NCBI GenBank assembly: GCA_020852775.1 | Contig: JADZAD010000120.1 | Coordinates: 1 to 11,106 of the forward strand | Source: Anaerolineae bacterium | Lineage (GTDB): Bacteria; Chloroflexota; Anaerolineae; Aggregatilineales; UBA3940 | Direction: 5' to 3' | Length of the DNA: 11,106 nt | Shown here: positions 6,070-11,106 of the stretch, piece after piece | Numbering within the stretch: the stretch's first letter is position 1 | How the letters are laid out: the number at the start of each line of letters is the position of its first letter | Notes under the pieces: model-generated | What the model was told of the DNA's origin: nothing | What the model saw: only the letters and a program-made list of their open reading frames with translations | The model's database searches: none | Translations under genes and position numbers: made by a program

Positions 6070-8715
6070 ATGTCCCGACTGCTTCTGAGCACCCGAGTCC
6101 AGATGCCTCCACCACGCCCCGGGCTGATCGCCCGGCCCCGCCTGCTCCAGCGGCTGGACACTGCGCTGGAAGCCCGCCAGCGCCTGCTGCTAGTCTCGGC
6201 TCCGGCGGGCTTTGGTAAGACCACGCTGGTGAGTAGTTGGTTGCGCGGCGGCCCGGATCATCCGGCGCACGAGGTGGCCTGGCTTTCGCTCGACACCGCC
6301 GACAGCGATCCGACGCGCTTCCTTGACTACCTCGTCGCCGCGGTACATGGGCAGGAACACGGTCTGGAGGCCGCGCCGCAGCCGCCTTCCAGCAGCGAGG
6401 TACTGACCGCCCTGATCAATGAACTGGATGGACGTGATCAGCCACTTGTCCTCGTCCTCGATGACTACCACCTGATCACGTCCGTTGAAGTACACAGGGC
6501 AGTACGGTTCCTTCTCGATAACCTGCCGCCCACCCTGATGCTGGCCGTGATCACGCGGGAAGACCCACCCCTGCCCCTGCCACGCCTGCGGGCGCGTGGC
6601 CAGATGACGGAGATCCGCGAGCGCGACCTGCGCCTGACGCCGGAGGAAACAGCGGCCTTCCTGCACGGCACAATGGGCCTGACCCTGCCACCGGAAGCGG
6701 TGCAGGCGCTTGACGGGCGCACTGAAGGCTGGATCGCCGGGTTACAGCTCGCGGCGCTGGCCCTGCAGGAATCCCCGGAGCAGCAGGCCGGGGCTTTTAT
6801 CTCCGCTTTCGCGGGCAGTAACCGCTATATCATGGACTACCTCGCCAGTGAAGTGCTGGAACAGCAGCTTCCTGAGATCAGGGCCTTTCTCCGCCAGACC
6901 GCCGTGCTCGACCGGGTGTGCGCGCCTCTGTGTGACGCCCTCACCGGAGGCACAGACAGCCAGGCGATTCTGGAGCGGCTGGAGGGGATGAACCTGTTCC
7001 TGATCCCACTCGACCAGCGGCGGGAGTGGTACCGTTATCATCACCTGTTCGCCGGGGTACTGCGCGCCGGGCTGCGCGCCGGGGAGCGGCGCATGCTCCT
7101 GCGGCGGGCTGCCGGATGGTACGCTGAGAACGGCCTGCCACGGGAGGCGATCGCCTGCGCCCTTGCTGCCGGTAGTGACGCAGATTTCGCCCTCGCCGCC
7201 CGGTTGATCGAGCAGAAAGGGGAGGATGCGATCCACCGGGGAGAGATCGAGACAGTGCGTGGGTGGCTGGAGGCCCTGCCAGAAGAGCAGGTGCACTCCA
7301 GCAGCGACCTGCTGCTCCTGCGCGGCTGGACGTGCGCACTCACCAGCGAGTTCGATCAGGCCAGTTCCTTTGCCTGGGCCGCTGAGGAACGGCTGATCGC
7401 GGAGGGCGCCCCAGGCGCCCGGACGGGGCGGCTGTGGCTGCTGCGAGCCCTGCTGGCGATGGCACAGGGCCGCTGTGCAGAGGCGATACCTGCGGCGGCG
7501 CAGGCGCTAGACGCGCTGGGGGCTGAACAGAACCGCTGGCGGCTGTTCGGGCTGTGGATCATGTCGGAATCGCACGAGCGGATGGGGGATATCCAGGGCG
7601 CGATCGAGACGCTGCGGCAAGCGGAGCGATACGGACGCGAACAGGGGAACACGGTCTTCGCCGCCGCGGTCGAGGGCTTCCTGGCTTCGGCGCTCAACCT
7701 GAGCGGGCAGCGCCGTGAGGCACTGGCAGTCTGTGAAGCAGCAGTCCGGCGCAACCGTGACCCCGGCGGAGAACCCGCGCCGGCGGCAGCCTTTGCGCTG
7801 GGCTGGCAAGGCTGGTTGCATTACGAGGCCAACCAGCTCGATGTGGCAGCGGCCTGCACCGAGCAGGCAATAGGGCTTGGCCGCCAGATCGCCTCATCCG
7901 CCGTATTGTCTCTTCCGTTAGCGGCCAAGGCCGCGCTGCTGCAGGCGCACGGTGACGCCGAAGGGGCACAGGCTACCTTGCAGGCAGCACTGGAGATCGC
8001 CGGGTCGCAGTCGCTCAGCGATGGCGGCTGGCTGCTGGCCCGCAGCGCCCAGTACGCGCTGCTGCGTGGCGACCTGCCTACAGCGCGCCACGCGCTGGAC
8101 GAGGGTGGCTTTGCCTGCGGGGAGCGCCCGGACTACCTGCGGTTCGAGGGACAACTCAGCGCCGCGCGCCTGCTGATCGCGGACGGCCGCGCCGGTGAGG
8201 CGCTGGCATGGCTGGACACGCTGCGAAGCTTCACCACAGAGCATGCGCTGGTGCGCTGGCAGATCACAGTCGATGTGCTGCGCGCGCTGGCGCTGGAAAG
8301 CGCAGGCGAGCGCCCCACGGCACGCGAAGCGCTGCGGCAGGCGCTGCAGATAGCCGCGCCAGAGGGCTATGTGCGGGCGTTTCTGGATGAGGACAGCCGG
8401 GTGATCAGCCTGCTTGAAGCCACACGCAGCGCCGCGCCCACTTTCGTGGACGCCGTGCTGAGGCAGGCCGCAGGCAGAACGGGCGCGACCGCGATCAGCC
8501 TGCCCGCGCAGGCGCTCTTCGAGCCACCCAGTGAGCGCGAACTGGACGTGCTGCGGCTGATCGCAGACGGCTGTTCAAACGCCGAGATTGCCGAGCGGCT
8601 GGTGATCGCGCCGGGGACGGTCAAACGGCATATCAACAACCTCTACAGCAAGCTCGACGTAATCAGCCGCACCCAGGCGCTGGCCCGCGCCCGGTCGCTC
8701 GGGCTGCTGGCATAA
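6070..8715 (+). CDS. LAL-family (MalT-like) LuxR transcriptional regulator with STAND ATPase
   Basis: The product is a large ATP-dependent transcription activator of the MalT/LAL class. The ATG at 6070 is chosen because GGAGGG (6059-6064) lies 5 bases upstream; the frame is open further back to 5890 but there it overlaps the previous gene. The product has 881 residues, near MalT's 901. The N-terminus RPGLIARPRLLQRL is typical. Walker A is APAGFGKTT (44-52) and Walker B is LVLVLDDYH (126-134), followed by a sensor-like ITREDPPLPLPRLRARG stretch. Residues about 350-800 are helical TPR-like repeats that in MalT bind the inducer. The C-terminal LuxR helix-turn-helix spans 821-881: SERELDVLRLIADG, NAEIAERL and TVKRHINNLYSKL. 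In this class, inducer and ATP binding cause oligomerisation and promoter binding. Its inducer is unknown; its operon suggests control of membrane-lipid genes. It ends 8 bases from the convergent radical SAM gene. Confidence 0.93.
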   Translation: MSRLLLSTRVQMPPPRPGLIARPRLLQRLDTALEARQRLLLVSAPAGFGKTTLVSSWLRGGPDHPAHEVAWLSLDTADSDPTRFLDYLVAAVHGQEHGLEAAPQPPSSSEVLTALINELDGRDQPLVLVLDDYHLITSVEVHRAVRFLLDNLPPTLMLAVITREDPPLPLPRLRARGQMTEIRERDLRLTPEETAAFLHGTMGLTLPPEAVQALDGRTEGWIAGLQLAALALQESPEQQAGAFISAFAGSNRYIMDYLASEVLEQQLPEIRAFLRQTAVLDRVCAPLCDALTGGTDSQAILERLEGMNLFLIPLDQRREWYRYHHLFAGVLRAGLRAGERRMLLRRAAGWYAENGLPREAIACALAAGSDADFALAARLIEQKGEDAIHRGEIETVRGWLEALPEEQVHSSSDLLLLRGWTCALTSEFDQASSFAWAAEERLIAEGAPGARTGRLWLLRALLAMAQGRCAEAIPAAAQALDALGAEQNRWRLFGLWIMSESHERMGDIQGAIETLRQAERYGREQGNTVFAAAVEGFLASALNLSGQRREALAVCEAAVRRNRDPGGEPAPAAAFALGWQGWLHYEANQLDVAAACTEQAIGLGRQIASSAVLSLPLAAKAALLQAHGDAEGAQATLQAALEIAGSQSLSDGGWLLARSAQYALLRGDLPTARHALDEGGFACGERPDYLRFEGQLSAARLLIADGRAGEALAWLDTLRSFTTEHALVRWQITVDVLRALALESAGERPTAREALRQALQIAAPEGYVRAFLDEDSRVISLLEATRSAAPTFVDAVLRQAAGRTGATAISLPAQALFEPPSERELDVLRLIADGCSNAEIAERLVIAPGTVKRHINNLYSKLDVISRTQALARARSLGLLA

Positions 8716-8723
8716 CCCTTTGC

Positions 8724-9983
8724 TCAGTGATGCGCCAGTTCACGGGCAGGCTCGCTCTCCGGCGTGGACTGCTGCAAATGCGGGCTGAGATAGCCGCCGT
8801 ACAGCCGCCACTCATCCCAGCGGCAGGAGTGCACCAGCGTCCCTTCGTGGACGCACATATCCGGGCAGGAGTCACACATGTCAGTGCGGCCATCGGGCAG
8901 CAGGTCAGGCGCCTGGATAATGCCCAGCGCCTGCAGGTATACCGGCTTGAAGAGCCGTGCCGGGCGGGCCACCACACCGCGCCAGAAAGCGCCCCACGCC
9001 GCGCGCACCTTCTCGTCGAACACACTGGTCAGGAAGATCTTAGGGCCGATCCGGTTGGACGGGCGGTGCGCGACGTAGGTCCCGTGCACCCAGTGATGCC
9101 AGACCTCGAACGCCTCGGAGAGGCGCGGCCCTACTGAGCCCAGCATCGTGCCGTCACCGAGGCCAATCTGCACCCCGATCAGCCACTTGATCGAGTCGTG
9201 GCGTTGTGTCCCGCCGAGGTAAGCTGCCGCGTCGTAGTGCGGGAACTCACGCCGCAGCAGCGCCCACAGTTCCGGCCCCGTTACACCCGCATCCTCGAGC
9301 ACCTCACGGTGCGCGGCATAGCCAAGTTCTTCGGGGGAGACGCTCCCACCGTCTGGTGTCCAGTATTCGACAGAGGTATCCAGCCCGGCGGCACGGAAGG
9401 TAATCAGCACCAGGCCGTGCACCTTGTCGATGTGCCGGTTGGCCCAGCGCAGCACATCCGGGATCTGTTCGAGGTTGGAGCGGTAGACTGTCATTCCAAA
9501 GTTGCAATACATCCCCGGCACCGAGGCGACCAGCTCCATCAGTTCTTCGCGCAGTTCGTTGAGCTCCAGTTCGGTCTTGTTGTTCCACTTCGGCTCACGC
9601 TTCTGCAGGCTGTCCACGTGGAAGGCGATCCCCATCGCACCAGCCTTCTTCAGCTCGAGCAGCATTTCGCGGGTGAGCGCGCGCCCATTGGTCAGGATCA
9701 GTGGCTCCATCCCCTGCTCGCGGATGAACCGGACGATCTCCGGCAGGTCGGGGTGGATCAGCGGCTCGCCTCCGGCAATGCTGATGTTGTGCGCATTGCG
9801 CCACTGCTTGAGGAACAGCACATCCTGCTTGATCTCCTCCAGCGGCTTGTGGCCTGCGATGGTGCGGCGGTAGCAGCCCAGGCAGGCGATGTTGCAGCGA
9901 TCGGTGGATTCAAGCCAGCCGATCGGGTTGTCGTTCATCGACCATGGCATGCGGTAGAGATGGCGTTTATCCAGTGCATCCAT
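8724..9983 (-). CDS. Radical SAM protein with C-terminal four-cysteine motif, substrate unknown
   Basis: The protein should bind a [4Fe-4S] cluster and cleave S-adenosylmethionine to start radical chemistry. The ATG at 9983 follows AGGAGT by 7 bases and gives 419 residues; a frame extension to 10016 lacks support. The cluster motif CNIACLGC (30-37) is Cx3Cx2C, preceded by the usual strand GWLESTDR. The SAM-binding GGEPL is at 71-75, and LILTNGRAL and AFHVDSLQ are typical later barrel strands. The middle (about 150-360) is not a domain I can name. Near the end are Cys370, Cys373, Cys377 and Cys387 (CDSCPDMC then HSC), which could bind a second cluster or zinc, but do not follow the longer SPASM spacing. 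Homologous folds modify peptides, cofactors or lipids. No precursor peptide gene is visible beside it. It has its own promoter region and is convergent with the LAL regulator. Confidence 0.85.
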   Translation of the reverse strand: MDALDKRHLYRMPWSMNDNPIGWLESTDRCNIACLGCYRRTIAGHKPLEEIKQDVLFLKQWRNAHNISIAGGEPLIHPDLPEIVRFIREQGMEPLILTNGRALTREMLLELKKAGAMGIAFHVDSLQKREPKWNNKTELELNELREELMELVASVPGMYCNFGMTVYRSNLEQIPDVLRWANRHIDKVHGLVLITFRAAGLDTSVEYWTPDGGSVSPEELGYAAHREVLEDAGVTGPELWALLRREFPHYDAAAYLGGTQRHDSIKWLIGVQIGLGDGTMLGSVGPRLSEAFEVWHHWVHGTYVAHRPSNRIGPKIFLTSVFDEKVRAAWGAFWRGVVARPARLFKPVYLQALGIIQAPDLLPDGRTDMCDSCPDMCVHEGTLVHSCRWDEWRLYGGYLSPHLQQSTPESEPARELAHH

Positions 9984-10025
9984 ACGGAATACTCCTGTGC
10001 AAAGCAAATCAGACACGCATGTCCG

Positions 10026-10031
10026 ATTATA
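10026..10031 (-). promoter_or_regulatory. Perfect -10 box of a candidate promoter for the radical SAM gene
   Basis: The minus strand reads TATAAT exactly, 42 bases before the start codon at 9983. The best -35 is weak (TTAGCC at 19 bases spacing). Weak -35 boxes are common at promoters that need an activator. Transcription would start near 10019, giving a short leader. Confidence 0.45.
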
Positions 10032-10046
10032 GTACCATGAGTACTA
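10030..10046. repeat. Inverted repeat overlapping the radical SAM promoter (candidate operator)
   Basis: TAGTAC and GTACTA form 6-bp perfect arms around CATGA. The repeat overlaps the upstream edge of the TATAAT box and fills the -10/-35 spacer, a position from which a bound dimeric protein would block RNA polymerase. Confidence 0.4.
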
Positions 10047-10084
10047 CGCAGGCTAATTCCGGGCCCCAGGGGCTATCTGCCCTG

Positions 10085-10867
10085 CTAGGTGACTGTCCCC
10101 CGTGTGAGCTTCGCCTGGGCTGCGGCTTCAAAGTCCGCCGTGCGGATCAGCCCCGCCTGCGCCTCTGCTTCGGCGTGCAGGCCCGCATCCAGATCGAACA
10201 GGCTGTTGATCACATCCTTCGCCCGGGAAACAGCCAGCGGTGCGGAGAGCATAATATCCGCGGCCAGCACCTCCCCCTGCGCGAGGAGTTCATCCACCGG
10301 AGCAACCGCGTTGACGATCCCCCAGTGTTCGGCGAGCACGGCATCGATGCTGCGCCCGGTGAGGATCAGCTCACGGGCGCGGGCAGGCCCCGCGATCTGC
10401 GCCAGGCGTGTCGTGCCGCCCACATCCGGAATCAGGCCGAGCCGCGCTTCGGGCAGGCCAATCTGTGTGCCCTCGGCGGCGATCCGCAGGTCACAGGCAA
10501 GCGCCAGTTCCAGCCCCAGCCCCAGCGCGTATCCATGCAGCAGCGCGATACTCGGCAGGACTGAGTGCTGCATCCGCGTCAGCACCGCCTGCATCGCCGC
10601 GCTGACCGGGCGCAGATCATCGCGCCAGCCCTCGCCAAACGCGGCGGCGATCTCCGGGAAGCCAAACAGATCGATCCCTGAGCAGAAGCATGGCCCCATG
10701 CCGCGCAGCAGCAGTATGCGAATACCGGAGGTGGTTTCAGCCCGGGCCAGTGCCGCTTCCAGGCCTTGAAGCATCCCCCAGGTGATCGCATTGCGCCTGT
10801 CCGGGCGGTTGAGCACGATCTCCGCGAATGGTGCGCGGAGGGTCAGAGTCACGAGGTCTGCGGTCAT
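10085..10867 (-). CDS. Enoyl-CoA hydratase/isomerase family (crotonase fold) protein
   Basis: Members act on acyl-CoA thioesters, most often hydrating trans-2-enoyl-CoA in beta-oxidation. The ATG at 10867 has GGGAGG 5 bases upstream and gives 260 residues, the family norm; a 10-residue extension is disfavoured. The N-terminal LNRPDRRNAIT (19-29) is typical. The oxyanion-hole segment CFCSGIDL (60-67) replaces the common (F/W)xAGADL form. The second segment reads GYALGLGLELALACDLRIA (112-130). Glu120 and Glu140 (in LPEARLGLIPDVGG) correspond to the two catalytic glutamates of rat enoyl-CoA hydratase, so hydratase activity is plausible, although sequence alone does not fix the substrate. No other beta-oxidation gene is visible nearby. 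The radical SAM gene follows 101 bases downstream on the same strand but has its own promoter. Confidence 0.88.
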   Translation of the reverse strand: MTADLVTLTLRAPFAEIVLNRPDRRNAITWGMLQGLEAALARAETTSGIRILLLRGMGPCFCSGIDLFGFPEIAAAFGEGWRDDLRPVSAAMQAVLTRMQHSVLPSIALLHGYALGLGLELALACDLRIAAEGTQIGLPEARLGLIPDVGGTTRLAQIAGPARARELILTGRSIDAVLAEHWGIVNAVAPVDELLAQGEVLAADIMLSAPLAVSRAKDVINSLFDLDAGLHAEAEAQAGLIRTADFEAAAQAKLTRGTVT

Positions 10868-11003
10868 ATAGCCTCCCCAAAAAAGTGAACGAGACAAATA
10901 AGAAATACCGATATAATAAAAACTTGAACATTTGCATTGTGTTTCACGGTGTATTATACTTGTTTTCAGGTATGTGCAGGCGACACGACTTTGAACAGGT
11001 AAG
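10868..11003. promoter_or_regulatory. AT-rich divergent control region
   Basis: This stretch is clearly richer in A and T than the coding DNA around it, especially 10881-10972. On the plus strand TTGCAT (10932-10937) and TATACT (10955-10960) are 17 bases apart and form a plausible promoter with a start near 10967. A perfect TATAAT (10912-10917, plus) has no -35. On the minus strand TATTAT (10913-10918) might serve the hydratase gene. A 22-codon frame (10972-11040) starts just after the predicted plus-strand start, without a convincing ribosome site. Confidence 0.4.
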
Positions 11004-11025
11004 GCCCGGCCCTGCCGGGCTTTTT
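11004..11025 (+). terminator. Terminator-like hairpin in the leader of the right-edge gene (possible attenuator)
   Basis: A 7-bp GC stem (GCCCGGC at 11004-11010 with GCCGGGC at 11014-11020), a 3-base loop and TTTTT (11021-11025) form a standard rho-independent terminator on the plus strand. No plus-strand gene ends upstream of it; it lies between a candidate promoter and a gene start at 11095. GCCGGG recurs at 11072-11077 next to the ribosome site and could compete for pairing with the left arm. Confidence 0.7.
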
Positions 11026-11094
11026 GTCTGTCTGAAGTAATGCCGGCCTGTAAATGACCGTCTCAGTGTCAGCCGGGTAAGGAGATCAATACCC

Positions 11095-11106
11095 ATGTCA
11101 GACCGC
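11095..11106 (+). CDS. Start of an unidentified gene (first four codons only)
   Basis: An ATG at 11095 follows AAGGAGAT (11079-11086) by 8 bases, a near-perfect ribosome site. Only Met-Ser-Asp-Arg is visible before the window ends, so no function can be given. The gene is divergent from the hydratase gene and has a 5' leader of about 125 bases containing a terminator-like hairpin. Confidence 0.6.

Noticed and set aside
9198..10040. Long plus-strand open frame opposite the radical SAM gene
   Set aside because: Its translation has no recognisable motif, it lies wholly antisense to a gene with clear family motifs for nearly its whole length, and long chance frames are expected in GC-rich DNA.
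10972..11040. 22-codon leader peptide as a real gene
   Set aside because: It has no convincing ribosome site and no run of one amino acid as in classic attenuators; it is kept only as a possibility within the leader finding.
1..11106. Mobile element, CRISPR array, tRNA, rRNA or defence island
   Set aside because: I saw no transposase, integrase, spaced repeat array, cloverleaf sequence or rRNA-like stretch, and the genes are metabolic or regulatory in character.

Overview
The window is GC-rich bacterial DNA, densely coded, with eight recognisable genes, one of them cut at the left edge, and the first four codons of a ninth at the right edge. Several features together suggest a member of the Chloroflexota, probably from the Anaerolineae and their relatives. 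These are a lipoprotein with a Thr/Pro linker and an NBR1-type Ig-like domain, a membrane-anchored pentapeptide-repeat protein, a large MalT-type (LAL) LuxR regulator, and a short 'WFDGM...DQAALYGL' domain that I remember from that phylum. This placement is inferred from gene content and has not been tested by any search.

Layout, left to right. (1) Positions 1-1104, minus strand: a truncated secreted lipoprotein with an NBR1-like domain followed by a CARDB-like domain. (2) 1279-2139, plus strand: a two-helix membrane protein with a coiled coil and pentapeptide repeats, transcribed away from the lipoprotein. A strong, apparently bidirectional terminator follows at 2163-2197. (3) 2224-2970, minus strand: a uridine-phosphorylase-family nucleoside phosphorylase. 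Upstream of it is an MFS transporter at 3084-4400, also minus strand. A 113-base gap between them holds an extended -10 promoter candidate and a 7-bp-arm palindrome. (4) 4601-8715, plus strand: a tight three-gene run (gaps of 37 and 25 bases) encoding a PlsC-type acyltransferase, a four-helix membrane protein of unknown function, and a LAL-family transcription regulator. (5) 8724-9983, minus strand: a radical SAM protein that converges on the regulator with only 8 bases between stop codons. Its upstream region has a perfect TATAAT box overlapped by an inverted repeat. (6) 10085-10867, minus strand: an enoyl-CoA hydratase/isomerase-family protein. (7) 10868-11094: an AT-rich divergent control region with a terminator-like hairpin placed ahead of a new plus-strand gene that starts at 11095.

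How the genes might work together. The acyltransferase/membrane protein/regulator run is the clearest unit and may link membrane-lipid synthesis to a signal-sensing ATPase regulator. The phosphorylase and transporter could form a nucleoside uptake and salvage pair, but only adjacency supports this. The radical SAM and enoyl-CoA hydratase genes each have their own upstream regulatory sequence, and nothing shows that they share a pathway. I found no mobile element, CRISPR array, tRNA, rRNA or clear defence system. The most unusual items are the four-helix protein with its internal duplication, the uncharacterised radical SAM protein, and the apparent attenuator-like leader at the right edge.
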